A stretch of 64,000 nucleotides of DNA, from the NCBI GenBank assembly GCA_015698045.1, contig BLAL01000058.1, positions 932,501-996,500 on the forward strand. The letters run 5' to 3'. The notes below the pieces were generated by a model, which worked only from the letters and a program-made list of their open reading frames with translations, had not been told where the DNA came from and ran no database searches. Shown one piece after another: positions 36,333 to 48,239 of this stretch; the stretch's first letter is position 1, and each line of letters begins with the position of its first letter. The DNA is from Rhizophagus clarus. Taxonomy: Eukaryota > Glomeromycota > Glomeromycetes > Glomerales > Glomeraceae. The translations under genes and the position numbers were made by a program.

Positions 36333-37190
36333 TAAAAAATCGGAAACAAAGTTAGAGTTTAGGCATGGACTATATTTATATATCGTTTAGTTACGTGGTA
36401 CGAAATGTTGTGATAATTTACTGAATTAGTATTTCACGGATGATTAATAGGTCATTAACAGATTTATAACTGGATATATATATCGGATACCAAATGACAC
36501 AGTCTAGATAAAATAAATCGCTTTTAATGATCGGTGACATTTACTTCATGGATGCGCTTTTTTAACTAACTATTAACATTTATTTTCTTTAACCTTTATT
36601 CATTTTTGCCTCTATTGGACGTGAAACCTTAAATTAGTTTTTATATTAAACATTTTGTTCTTGTTAGAATATTTATTTTATTTTATTTTACAGCAGGTTA
36701 CCACAAAAACACGTTTGTTTATTTGATCTCGTTAGGATATATTTATTATCACAAATTAATATTGATCCTATTTCAGATATTAGTCTTTTAATCCAGTTGA
36801 TGTTTTTAGATACAAGTCTAGTTACGAATATGACCATCTTTCTTCCATAAGGTATCATACAAATTTTATAATTTTGTACACGTACCAACATATTACGAAT
36901 AAAAAAAAAATTGAATAAGAGGAATAAAATTATTTTTACGATTTTTACCGTAAAGTCGAGTCAATATAAAATATCAGCTTCAATTTGTTCACTAATTTGT
37001 TTGGTGAACACATGACCGAAATTTCATGTTTCTGGCCGCATTATATAATTTGGCCAGAGTTATGGTTTTGATAATTTAACCGATCTACCAGATTCAGTTT
37101 TAGTTATGATCTAAATTGTTGTACAAAGGTTATACAATTTGATCATTATCTCCTCGCGCAATCAAGGACAAATAATGCCACCATAAGTTA
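36333..37190. other. Intergenic with an unclear 67-codon ORF
   Basis: The minus-strand ORF 36688-36891 contains NINWIKRLISEIGSI and has no recognised family. The string GAATAAGAGGAATAAA at about 36914 matches BTB genes (IPLIRF coding), so a further degraded BTB fragment may be here. Confidence 0.35.
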
Positions 37191-37352
37191 AGTAATGTCT
37201 GTCTATTCGGAAAATGTCCAGAATATTGCAACATTCCTGACATTTTCTGGAAATTTTAACTGAACCCTAATGTCCGGAACATTACAATATCTCAGATATT
37301 TTCCGGAGACATTTTCTGAACATTTTTTCCAAATGTTCTTTTTTTTATAGGG
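37191..37352. mobile_element. Fragment of the CCCTATAAAA inverted-repeat element family
   Basis: Rich in ATGTCCGGAA/ACATTTTCTGGA motifs and ending TTTTTTTTATAGGG, the same terminal signature as the complete element at 58214-58861. Left end missing. Confidence 0.6.
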
Positions 37353-39284
37353 AAAAAGAAGTTGTAAATTACGCTAAATGATTAATATTAGTATGGCCAG
37401 ATGTTGGATCAAAGCAAGCGTGAACTGGACAATTAAGACAAGTGGCAAAAAAAGAAAATTGGTTCCAATCAAAAAGCTCTATATCACACAGCTGAGAAAG
37501 TATTGTATAACTAGATATTAAGCAGTAAAAGCAAGAACTGGATGTAATTATACAATATAAATGAAGGAAATTTTAAGAGAACCTAGTATGATAGCACTTT
37601 ATAATCCAATAGATAAATAATACTATTATAACAGTATAGCGTAATTCCTTTATTGATTTAATGACAGAATAGTTAATGTTTTCTTGATTGAACATTATTT
37701 TCAATTATAATCGCATTCATTATATTGTCAGTTAATGAATTTTTATAAAAGTTGTTTATTTTGAGCAAATATAACATTCTAATTTTCAATTTACCCTTAC
37801 CCAACTTCCATAATAATATTATCATGTTAGTTAAATTACAAGGTTTTTATGAAGATTTCCCGATTTTGTCATTAATCAATGTAACAAAATACCAGAAGTT
37901 CAAAATAATGATAATTATTAGCATGCATAATGTTGAAGGTAAAAACAAGAGTTAAATTTTATTTTTTTAAATTAAATCTATTTTACAATTAAAAAAAAAA
38001 TAAACATTAAGTGATGAAGTCATCCAATAAAAATCAATCCATAGTTATTAGTCAAAATTACTTGAAAAAATGCAAAAACAATCGCTAAACCTAAAAAACG
38101 AGGGATATTGTAAGGCCAAGATTCCAGGTAATTTTATAATTAAATTATTATTTATAAGTAGGGGTTTTAGGTAACTTGGAATAATTTTATATGTATAAAA
38201 TTTATAGCTTTTTTATTTTGTTTACATATGACTCCATAATGACATTAAACTATTCGATGATTTGGTGTGTTTAGGAAACCAATGGAATTTGAGAGATTTG
38301 ATCGGTTAATTAATTTGGAATTAAGGAATTTGGAATTTATTAATTTCTGTGAAGAATTTACTGCGCAATGAATTTTAAAGGACAGGTTTTTACTGCGGAA
38401 TTAATTTCTAGGTGCAACTGCGGCAGATACTGACCATGATATAATCGGGATTCGCATACGAGGAGAATCTAGATGAAAGAACATTTACGGAACTTTGTGG
38501 TGATAGTATACCTAGCCGGCTGACAGTCTGGCAGAGATGCCTATCTTCTGTCTGTGGATGTGGAAATGGCGACATTACTCCGACCAAGACAATAAATAAG
38601 AATAGTTCATATGTTAGCGTCGTTAGCATAAAGACCTGTTAGACGTTCACACGGTTAGTTATAGTAGTTTTTGTTTTGTTTGCTAGAAATTTCATTTTCA
38701 TGTAGAGAAAGATCAGAATACGCTTACTAACATAATAATAGTAAATAAGTTGTAAATTTTTTTTACAAATGTTCTTAAAACTTTGTTAATTTATTGGATA
38801 GGTGATTATTTGCATAAAATATTATCTTTTAGTCATTGCATTTCGAAGTATAATGGAATTATTTTTTAAGTTCCTAGCAAGGAATAGTATGACAAATAAG
38901 AAGACGTATCTTAGTCTAAAATATTTTTTTTATTAAGAGATATGTTAGCAAAATATATAGATATCGATATGTTTAAATTTGCTAATAAGATAAATATGAT
39001 ATCCCAATTAAATGCTTGAAATATTTTTATCAAATTATTGAACTTAGAAATAAATGATTGACTTATTTTATAATATTTATTTTATAATATTTAATTTTCA
39101 AGAATCGAATAGGAAGAATAAATTATTTTATAATTCTCGCTATTATTATTATAATGTTGTTTTTCACTTTCCAAGCTAGGAAATATATAATTTATTAAGA
39201 TCAGCTTCCTCAACTTATAAGTACTTCCATTTGAGAAGTTATAAAAAAAATTATTAAAGCGATGGAAAATTTCAAAAAATATTG
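37353..39284. other. Intergenic, partly duplicated
   Basis: No convincing gene. 38400-38640 is less AT-rich and could hold a decayed exon (frame reading ADTDHDIIGIRIRGES on the plus strand) but stops follow. The last 200 bp belong to a duplicated segment (see 39090-39730). Confidence 0.4.
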
Positions 39285-39730
39285 CTCTCGGTCGGGGAAT
39301 TGAACCCCGGTCCCCCGCGTGCTGGTGACCCTGACAGGCGAAAATACTAACCACTATACTAACCGAGACTTAATCGTTATTAATTCCTAAAATTTTAAAT
39401 ACTTATTCATAATATTTTATAAAATCCGGTTTTGAAATTCCAACGAAACAAATTATTAATATATCAAAAAGTCTTTACCTTGCGCCTAAATCATTGTAGC
39501 AAACTCTTAATAGAAATAAAAGATTTATTGCGAAGTAACCCTTTATTTTTTTTTTTTTTTTTTTTTTTTTTTATATTCAAGAAAAATATTTAATTAATGG
39601 TCGAAAAAAAGATAAAAGTACTACATTAAAAGCCAAGAAAAAACTAGCTTCTGTCATTATATAAAAAACATCATTTATAAATTTTTATAAATTCTTTAAT
39701 CTATATGTTAAAACTCATTTCATTTAATAT
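39090..39730. repeat. Segmental duplication, copy carrying the tRNA gene
   Basis: Aligns by eye with 42330-42416 plus 45347-45600: shared strings such as ATTTAATTTTCAAGAA, AACTTATAAGTACTT/AATTTATAAGTACTT, TTTGAGAAGTTATA and CAAATTATTAATAT. This copy contains the tRNA gene; the other contains a transposon instead. Confidence 0.65.
39285..39368 (-). tRNA. tRNA-Asp (GTC) with a 12-nt intron
   Basis: The minus strand gives an acceptor stem TCTCGGT/ACCGAGA with discriminator G, a D-arm with the B-box partner GTATAGTGGTTAGTAT, and a T-arm CCGGGGTTCAATTCCCCG. The anticodon stem-loop reads CGC-CTGTCA...CGCG; the anticodon GTC lies at 39333-39335, and 12 bases (39320-39331) after position 37 fit a canonical nuclear tRNA intron. 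72 nt when spliced, the normal Asp length. The D- and T-arms also resemble tRNA-Glu, but the anticodon is GTC. Confidence 0.88.
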
Positions 39731-39871
39731 GGAAGTTCAAGTGCAATATAATTTTACTAGTTCAACTTGCGATAAAAAAAATTTTTTTTAGTGACACTTA
39801 TTTAATTTATTGAAATTTTGTTTTGATATTTCTCTTCCAAAATATTTATCATTCCCTTATTTTATTATTTA
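39369..39871. other. tRNA flank and intergenic
   Basis: A run of T at 39546-39571 and the second half of the segmental duplication. No gene. Confidence 0.4.
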
Positions 39872-41398
39872 TTATTTCATTTTTACTACCCTAAAAGCTT
39901 CTATCTCTTCGATAATATATTTGCCTGAACATCTTTTTTTATGATCATAATGAAAATCGTAATTAACATACAAAGTGTTATGTTGCATATACAAAATACT
40001 CTTTCCAAAATTAAATCCATGATAATTATTAAAAATATTGCAGTGTGATTTTACACGACTTAAACTCATATTTTGAGTATCATCGTTTTTTTCAAAAGTA
40101 AAAATAAAATTACCATTTGATAAAGTACTAGAATGATTATTTCTAATTCTATAAGAATGTCTTTCAAAATCATCAAATACACGATGGAAACCGGTCGAGG
40201 TATATCCACCAAATATCCTTCGTGAATTTTTACATTTGATTAAAACTAAAATTGGTTCTTTCATGTGGCACTTCTTTTGAAATGAATTATTATTGATTTC
40301 ATCCTTACTACCTCTATAAATAAGGCCAAATTTATATGATAAATCATTTTTATCAGGAATAATCTTTGCATCTCTTTTGTTGATCCAATTGATGATTGTA
40401 GGAATGAGGTTTTTTTTAATAATTTTCGATTTAAATTGAGTTTTTCTAGCTCGTGGAAGTAATATGGTTGCATTTTGTAAAGTACCTTTGGAATAAAATT
40501 CTTCAATTTCTTTAATAATATTATTGGGAATAATGTGTTTATAAGGTTTAACTTTATCGTGATACACAGTAGGAGAAATTTCAACAAACCGAATAAGAGG
40601 AATAAACTTATCTAAAGTTTTCTTTAATTCTTCATAATTCTCATTATTCCATTTTGTTATATCACTACTATCAGTGCTTATCAAACAAGGAGTTTGTTCA
40701 ATACCCCATTTAATTAAATATTCCCAAACAACATTTTCATCGATCTGCAAGTCTTCTCGTTCAAGTAAACTATAGAGAATATCTTTATCTAACGAGAGAA
40801 AGATATCCGAAGTAATAAATGGTTGTGGATTGATACAAATAAGATTAAGACAAAAGTCTTGTAATCTTTTGCAGCTCATAAGTCTAAACGCGGTATCAAG
40901 GACAAGAACAGAATTTTTTTCCTTTACCCAGGTTGTTCGTTTCTTAATTAAATAATCTTGAACATGTTCTAATAATTCATCAAGAACTAGTTCATCAGAT
41001 GCAACCAGAAGTTCAAGAACATCTTTACTTCGGAACTTTTCCAAGTCAAGTTCGCCCGTATAAATATATCTTAAAAAGAAAAAAAAATTTTTTTGAATTA
41101 TAATAAATCAAATCGAAATAATATAAAATTAAAATGAAGCATACTTTAAAACTAAATCAAAAATTGTTGGAGTAATATTTGGTTTATTATACAGGATTAT
41201 ACCATCCTTTTTTGTTACCCATTCATTTGAGAGAGCACCTTTAAAGTAAGCAGAACGAGCACGTAAAACTACCGAATGTGCTCTAAATTCTTTCACGTCG
41301 TTATTCTCGCCAACTTGAATAATAACGTTAAAATCATCCGCATCATTTAATATTGAAGAAAAATCTTTTGAAAGGCCGGAATGAAATATTGAAGTCAT
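39872..41398 (-). CDS. BTB-TLDc domain protein, copy 5
   Basis: Exons 41145-41398 and 39872-41069 (GTATGC...TTTAAG intron), 1452 nt, 483 aa. BTB (MTSIFHSGLSKDFSSILNDA, KEFRAHSVVLRARSAYF, YIYTGEL), BACK-like (WEYLIKWGIEQTPCL) and TLDc (IFGGYTSTGF, NFIFTFEKN, YHGFNFG, EEIEAFRVV). Complete with no internal defect. An overlapping 108-codon ORF at 40261-40587 is a shadow in another frame. Confidence 0.9.
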
Positions 41399-41450
41399 GG
41401 TTATAAATCAATAACAAGATTAAAGTTTGAAAAATGTGGATCATAACCGT

Positions 41451-41457
41451 ATTTATA
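41451..41457 (-). promoter_or_regulatory. TATA-box-like site of BTB-TLDc copy 5
   Basis: TATAAAT on the minus strand, 53-59 bp before the ATG. Confidence 0.45.
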
Positions 41458-42416
41458 CATGAATGTTTATGTAATTTAGGTAGTACAAAACTTGCGGTCG
41501 CCTTTTGATCATTAAAGAGATATTATTTTGACAAACAAAAGAATATATTAAAAAAAAATTTTTTTCATTATACTTAATCATAAACTCATTCTAAAAGCTT
41601 AGTTTTTACATTTAAATGATTTAATAAAATTCGACCGCAGGTGCAGTCGGCCGCATGATCACCCTTGTCGTACAAAATTATTTTTTATTGTATTATCCAT
41701 TTTTATTCTACTAAATGACAAGATTCACTTTCTTTCCATTTCCATTCTCGTCAATTTGTACTTCATATACCTTTTTTGTCAAACGCCTAATAATTACGCC
41801 AATACTACAAAGTTGGCGTATAGAATGATAATACTATGTTTAATAAATTTTAATACGACATAAATCTTTGATATTACTTTTAATATCCGGAGAATAGCCA
41901 ATAATCATACTTTAATTACTAATGATAATAAATAAAAATAGAATAATTTCATTTGTCATGTAAAAATCATTTCTACATGCAATTAAGATTGAACTATAAA
42001 TAACTAATTTTAATTCGTTCAATCTACGAATTATAACTCAGCAGAATGATTACTAATTGTCTATTTGAATGAATTTAATTTTTATTTATTTACTGTTACG
42101 AATTTTTAAATTCTAATTTGTAAATTTGATATTATTTATTTTATTTTTTTTTACATCAATATTTAATTTTATTTTACGTCAATATTTAATTTTTTTTTTT
42201 TATATTATTTAAAAAACACTACAAATATTTAATGGATACATTTACCCTACTAGTATTTTTGAGGCATAACAAATAATGATTCTTGCTTAATTCGTCAAAT
42301 TTAAAAAGAAATGATTTATTATTTTAATCACAACATTTAATTTTCAAGAAGAAGAATAAATTATTAAATAATTCTACTATTGTTTCACTTTTAAGCTAAG
42401 AGGTTTTATCAATATA
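41458..42416. other. Intergenic, nothing recognised until the duplication
   Basis: AT-rich. A tandem TTTACATCAATATTTAATTTT-like pair lies at about 42150-42200. From 42330 it matches the segmental duplication at 39090. Confidence 0.4.
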
Positions 42417-45344
42417 TGGTGCCGGAACTCTATACTCAAAAATAAAATTGTGCCACTAAAAAATCTTATAACATTTTCAAAATAAAGTTTTAAAAGAAAT
42501 AAACCGGTAATGTTATTCTTTAAAGTGAATACTATCAAATTACCGGTCAAAATTTTAATAAATGATCTACATAAAAAGTTATAAGCATTTAAATTCGGAT
42601 GATTTTTATATGATCGGCCGAAATTTGAAACAAATCAAATCACGTGGATGGTCAAAATTTTTATAATTCGGGCCAACATTATGGTAATTTAGCACTATCC
42701 CGAATTATCATACTCCTTAAATACTCCTTGAACCATGAGAAAATTTTTGATTGTTACATGTGAATGAGAAAATTTCTGGTTTAGCTGAAAACCATTTAAG
42801 TTTAATGACACGTAATGACACGTAAAACAAAACGCCAACAACAAGTTAGCAAAATATCCAGAAAAAAAGGACGCTTTATCTCTCAAGATCAAGTTTTTGT
42901 GGAAGAACTTGTAACAGAAGAGATAGAGACCGCTGAAGAAAGCGAAAAATGGATAGAAAATGACATTATTGAAGAAAGAATGGAAGGTGAAGCTGTTGAA
43001 GACTGGGTAGATGATGAAACTGTCGAAAACTGGACAGAAGAAAACTTGAAAGAGTTTGAAGAAGTGGGAGAGAGACTTACTACTGAAGTTCTTTGCTGGC
43101 ATGATGGTGCTGCAAAAAGCATTAGAGCGGTATATACTGGAAATTCAAGAACAACAGTATGGAGGAAGAAAAATGAAAAAAAGAGATTAAGTGATGATGC
43201 AAAAGGAATGAAAACACTTGATAATTTTTTTAAAAATACTGAAATCAGAAGTTCTGAAACTTTACATTCCTTACGATCATCCCCATTCCCATCTTCATCT
43301 CCATTTCCAGAAATTACACAAAATCCTCTATTTTCTGTTGATAATCTTCATAAACGTTTAGAAGAAATAAATCAACAATGTTTAATAACAAAATCTGTAA
43401 AAAAAAATAAAGAACTCTTTACCTATGATCATTTACGACGTCTAAGCATACGAAGATTCATCCAGTTGTTATTAGATGGACAAGGAAAAATGGATGCAAG
43501 TAATAATATTGCACAAGCTGTATGGAATAAAGGTACTTACATGGCAACATGTATTCGAAAATGGGGATCTCACTTTATACAGACAGGGGAACTTCTTGTT
43601 TATCGTCAAGGAAAACATACAAAACTATGGAGTTTGATAAATGATGAGGATTTTAAAAATGAATGCCAAGTATGGTTACGTCAACAAACACCAGAATCAC
43701 GTTCCCCCACCAACCTAAAAAAATATATTGAAGAAACAGTATTCCCAAAATTAACAGGACACATTAAAAAAGAAACAATTTCTGAAAAAACATGTCGAAA
43801 TTATATGCACTTCTGGGGATACAAATATGATGAGAAAAAAAAAGGAGTTTATTATGATGGGCATGAACGGCCAGATGTGGTAGAATATAGGAAGGAATGG
43901 TTAAAAAGAATGTTTGAATATAAAAAATCCATGAAGGATTTTGATGGTGATATATTAGATGTTGTTTTGGAGCCCCAGCTTAAGCCTGAAGAGAAGGAAA
44001 TAGTTCAAGTTACACATGATGAGTGCCACTTTTATGCAAATGATGGACAACGGAAAATTTGGATGAAAAAGGATGAGGATATTTTACGCTCAAAACACAT
44101 TGGACGTTCTATTATGGTTTCGGCATTTCTTTGTCCATGTCATGGATTATTACAATTATCTGATGAACAATTACAAGTAAATCCGCATATTGAACATAAA
44201 GAGGCTGTTGTTCTTCGATCTATACAATCAGATGGATATTGGAAATCGGAACATATGTTAGATCAGGTATAAAAGGTTGAAGTTTGCAGAATTTTTTTAA
44301 AGAAAATTGATAAATTCACCTTATTTACAAATGCAGCTCGTGCATCAAGCAATTCCAATATTTGAAATATTGCATCCTGGGTGTACTGGAGTTTTTTGCT
44401 TCGACCAGTCAACAAATCACAATGCTATGGCAGGTGATGCACTTGTTGCAACAAAAATGAATTTGAGTCCTGGAGGAAAACAGCCTAAAATGCGTGATGG
44501 TTGGTACATTAATGAATATGGTGAAAAATGCATACAATCAATGATATTTCCAGATAACCATCACTTGAAAGGGCAACCAAAAGGTATTAAACAAGTTCTT
44601 AAAGAACGCAACCTTTGGCCAATAAGAGAAATTCGCTTGACATGTGAACAATGCTCTGGAAAATATGATGATGTTAATCTGGAAAGGGTAGATTGTTGTG
44701 CACGAAGAATAATGTCATTACAACCTGATTTTTGTGAACAACGGTCAATATTGGAAGAGGCAATAATTAAAGCAGAACATATTTTTGAGCGTTACCCAAA
44801 ATTCCATTGTGAATGTAATTTTATAGAGCGATTCTGGGGCTTTGCAAAACGAGAAACTAGACGAATATGCAGTTATAATTTTGCAGATTTAATGAAACGA
44901 GTTCCAGAAGTTCTTGTTAGTGTCCCTATAACAACTATTCGCAAGTTTGCACGCAAATCGTGGAGGTATATGGATGCATATGACAAAGGTTTGGAGGGTA
45001 GAACTGCTGAGTGGGCTGTTAGTAAATATAAATCGCACCGTCGATTGCCCGAAAATATTGAAAATTTGATGGAATAATGATGCTAGTTTTGTTTTTAGTG
45101 ATTTTCAATTAATAAACTTTCTCTAATAATAATTTTTCAGTGTATTGTTATTCATACATAGCATGTAATGGAGTAATTCAAATGTACATTTAATAAAAAA
45201 ATTTGAACGCGTCGTTTAGAATCATTTTTCGTTGTACGAAGCCTTAGATTTTTATTGGTCAATCATATATCACGTGATATGATTTTCTTGCCGGAAAATT
45301 TGAAACAAAATCACGTGATTTTTGAGTTTAGAGTTCCGGCACCA
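42417..45344 (+). mobile_element. Tc1/mariner-like transposon, apparently complete
   Basis: 2928 bp with terminal inverted repeats TGGTGCCGGAACTCTA... / ...TAGAGTTCCGGCACCA and TA on both sides (42415-42416, 45345-45346). One spliced transposase gene lies inside. The paralogous segment at 39090-39730 provides an empty-site comparison. The inverted repeat is followed by CTCAAAAAT on both ends. Family placement rests on the TA duplication and D-D-E layout. Confidence 0.85.
42815..45077 (+). CDS. DDE transposase of the TA-type element
   Basis: Exons 42815-44266 and 44337-45077 (70-bp GTATAA...TGCAG intron, phase 0), 2193 nt, 730 aa, no stop. The N-terminus (1-75) is very acidic. A helical region around 210-320 (FTYDHLRRLSIRRFIQLLLDG; ISEKTCRNYMHFWGYKY) probably binds DNA. 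The catalytic fold likely uses Asp402 (VTHDECHFYAND), Asp507 (VFCFDQSTNHNA) and Glu648 (CNFIERFWGFAKR). The gap of 140 residues between the second and third is far larger than the 34-41 common in Tc1/mariner, and holds a Cys cluster (CEQC, CC, C, CEC). A short upstream ATG at 42804 gives a 6-codon ORF; the ATG at 42815 is the first that opens the gene. Integrity suggests recent activity. Confidence 0.8.
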
Positions 45345-45346
45345 TA

Positions 45347-46255
45347 CAAATATATTAAAAAGCTGCATTAATTTATAAGTACTTTTATTTGAGAAGTTAT
45401 ACAAAACATTATGATAATTGAGCGATGAAACTTTAACGAGATAAATTATTAATATTACAAATAACCATGTTAAAGTCTAAGAAAAAGTTTAATTTCAATT
45501 AATTTGTAAACTTACATTTATAAATTCTAATCACTTGTTATTAACTACGCTAAAGCATCAATTATTTTAGCTCATTTCGTTTAATTTCACAAATTTTATC
45601 AAATGTTATTCCCGTTTGTGCGTAATAAATAGAGAACGGTTAAAATAAAAATTCTATGATATCAATTTTTGCTTTTCGTCTCGAGATTGACTTAATTTAT
45701 ATTCTTGTATTTACTTTAAACTTACAATTCATTTTACAAAACGAAAAAAAAAAGCGTGATTTATCTTATTTTATTTTCATAAACGGTATTAAACCGCAGA
45801 AAAGTAAATACAGTAAAACTATAACACTATGTGAGGATGAAGCCGATTCCTGGCCATCTGATGCTATACACTTAGAATTGAACATTGTGAGAGATAAAAG
45901 TGACGGTACGGTTAATAAAAATGAAGAATATGAAGTCGAGAAAAAAGAAACGATGAAAAAGAAAAATTACTAAAAGGAAAATAATCTATAAAATTAAATA
46001 AAAAATATGAGGTTAATATATTATTGACATACGTAATAAATCTCATCACGTGTCTGAGAACTTTCTTTGTACCCGCTGTCCAGTGTTTAAATGTATCACG
46101 AATTTTAAATAATAAAACTACAAAGAGTAATTATAATGGATAATAATTTTTTTCAAAATACCGTATAATGTAAATACAAACGTCATGCATTTTCTACACA
46201 GTGATTATATTTATATATATTAAAATAAAGCCTAAATAACTATTATAGTAACTAT
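45347..46255. other. Intergenic, duplicated at its left end
   Basis: 45347-45600 is the right part of the segmental duplication (no tRNA). A plus-strand ORF of 105 codons at 45656-45973 (hydrophobic start, charged end) has no recognised family and is at most a hypothetical gene. Nothing else. Confidence 0.35.
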
Positions 46256-46259
46256 ATGG

Positions 46260-46695
46260 TGTTACTCTAGTCAGTTTGTCAATCAGGTAACTATGACTTG
46301 GAGACAGGGATGCAATAGATATGTCTCAAGTCCAATCAACAAGACACACTATTCACAAAGGGACAGTTCGTTTATAAGGTAAAAGAGTTTATTTATTAAT
46401 TATATGAACTTGTTATTATAACTTTGTTATTACACTCTCTGATATTTTTCAACTAAAAAGAAATTTCAAGATATTTATACAAAATAAAATATATTTAAAA
46501 ATATAACAAATAAATCTAATATATCAAATAAAACTAATAAATCAAATAAATCAATTAAATCAAATAAATCAGATAAATCAAATAAAACTGATATATCAAA
46601 TAAATCGGAAATATCAAAAATAACAGGCTATGATGGCTTTGGCTTAGGCGGCTCTGTATACTTTGCCACAATGTCACGTGATTACTACGCCAACA
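46260..46695 (-). repeat. Element 2 LTR, 3' copy
   Basis: 436 bp. Contains a run of variants of ATCAAATAA at about 46515-46610, a local tandem array. Lacks the 21-bp duplication of the other LTR. Confidence 0.92.
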
Positions 46696-46710
46696 GTTCT
46701 CCCCTTCTTT
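46696..46710 (-). other. Polypurine tract of element 2
   Basis: AAAGAAGGGGAGAAC on the minus strand directly before the 3' LTR. Confidence 0.7.
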
Positions 46711-47104
46711 AGTTTGAACTCCGTTGAAAACTCTTCTTTTCACACTACACACCCAACCCGCTAGTACATGAGGGTCACTCGTGATATACCAAGCTAAGAG
46801 GCCCCCGAAGGGAATTTGTGCCAAAGCCCGAAATTAGCGAAGCATAGAAGCCGATCATTTTGGCCAGGAATGACCAAGTACATGTGACAGCGATTTTGTG
46901 TTGATGATGGACTCATATTTATACCAATTTTTGAATTTGTTAGAATTATGGGATTGGAAATTAGTGGAAAAGTGTTGGTAAATTCTGATAAAATTCGGTT
47001 TGATTTTTGGTGGTAATTTCTGGGAAGTTTCTTCATTTAAATTTTCATCAATGTCGCACTATCTCAAAATCATCTTCATCTTTTTTTCTTCATTAATTTT
47101 CAAT
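46711..47104. other. Element 2 region next to 3' LTR
   Basis: A minus-strand ORF of 80 codons (46794-47036) has no recognised domain. Otherwise non-coding. Confidence 0.35.
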
Positions 47105-47578
47105 ATGACTCACACTGACACCAATGTTGCTCGTCGAAAACTTCACAGTTCGCGCGCCTCTTGAGGCCAAAATAACAAAAAAAAACATAATAAACCAAGT
47201 AAGGCCGTCAGAAGAAGGCATTTTTGAAGAAAAGGCATTGATAAGCCTCAAAAAAGTGAGGGCTTGGCTCAACAAGCTTTGGAAGTTGCTGGAGAGCTTT
47301 TTGTAACGAAAGAAGAAGAAGTAGAGAAATTACAATAAGAAATCAATAAGAGAAATGGAGAACTTGGCCATTATAAGGAGTTAGCAGGGTTTAATAGAGA
47401 TTTGCGAGAACAAGTATTCTCATTAACTAAGGATAAGGAGCGGTATAAGATGGAAAGGGAAGGTTGGAAGGTACGACATGAGAGAGAACATAAAAGGGCT
47501 AATGAGGCAAAAGAAACTATTTCCAATTATGAAACATATATGAGAGAAAATAATTTAGAACCACCATCTACTATTTAG
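47105..47578 (+). pseudogene. Antisense coiled-coil ORF in element 2, with nonsense codons
   Basis: From the ATG at 47105 one frame runs to the TAG at 47576-47578, interrupted by two TGA and one TAA. The remaining sequence is strongly helical and charged (QALEVAGELFVTKEEEVEKL, FNRDLREQVFSLTKDKERYK, HEREHKRANEAKETISNYET), a long coiled coil. All three interruptions fit C-to-T change of CGA or CAA. It runs opposite to gag-pol, as does the ORF at 23063-24137 in element 1. Function unknown. Confidence 0.55.
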
Positions 47579-47839
47579 ATTTTTCTTCTTTTCTTTTTCC
47601 TAATAAATTTTTATAAAATTTTCTATTTTCTATTAAATTATTTTGGGGAGTTAAGTCGCGTATTTTTGCTGATCATTTGTGAAACTAAAATTAACACTAA
47701 ATTAAATTTGGATTTGCCATCATTACTAATTTCTATTTTTGTAGATCATACTTATGTCAATTAATTAAATTAATTTAAACTCGACTTATTTAATCCAATC
47801 AATAAATTTTCCAATAAATTATGATGTAATTATAAAGAA

Positions 47840-48239
47840 TTTTGATCCAATAATCCTTGCACTATTTCTCGTAACTGTTTCACCTGACTTCTATTTATTT
47901 TTCTTGCTATTTGCGCAGTAATGTAAAAAGTACCAAGTATTTTAATTGGTTGATGTTCAAATATATCAAAGACATTTTCTGACATTCTCGTATAATGATT
48001 AGTTAATTTTTGCTTATATCTAAATTGTTGAGCTTTAGTTTCTAAACTATTTAATAATTTTCCAATATAATAAGCATTGATTAGTGAGTTTAATCATTCT
48101 TTCAATTGAATTGATCATCATAATGCAGCATAAGCATTTTTAAATTGTTCATCAAAAGGAGCAGCTTCATCATAAGGTGGTATTAAATCTCCATTTTCAA
48201 AAGGAAGTTCTAGTTGTAAATCTTGAGTTAAAAGGTCAA
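47840..48239 (-). pseudogene. Third ORF downstream of integrase in element 2
   Basis: In a frame that overlaps the integrase stop (DLLTQDLQLELPFENGDLIP...FKNAYAAL) reading continues to about 47840 apart from three closely spaced TGA codons where TGG would make Trp-rich sense. The end reads QVKQLREIVQGLLDQNSL. No match to envelope proteins was recognised; no signal peptide or membrane segment is apparent. Confidence 0.4.

Noticed and set aside
38408-38629. 73-codon minus-strand ORF in a GC-richer patch
   Set aside because: No domain, no splice support; the plus strand looks equally protein-like and is broken.
42695-43122. Two minus-strand ORFs opposite the transposase start
   Set aside because: Low-complexity Ser/Phe-rich readings that are the reverse of the acidic transposase N-terminus.
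46287-46610. Short direct repeats suspected to be a CRISPR-like array
   Set aside because: Repeat units are 9-10 bp, irregular and without spacers, and sit in an LTR of a eukaryotic element.
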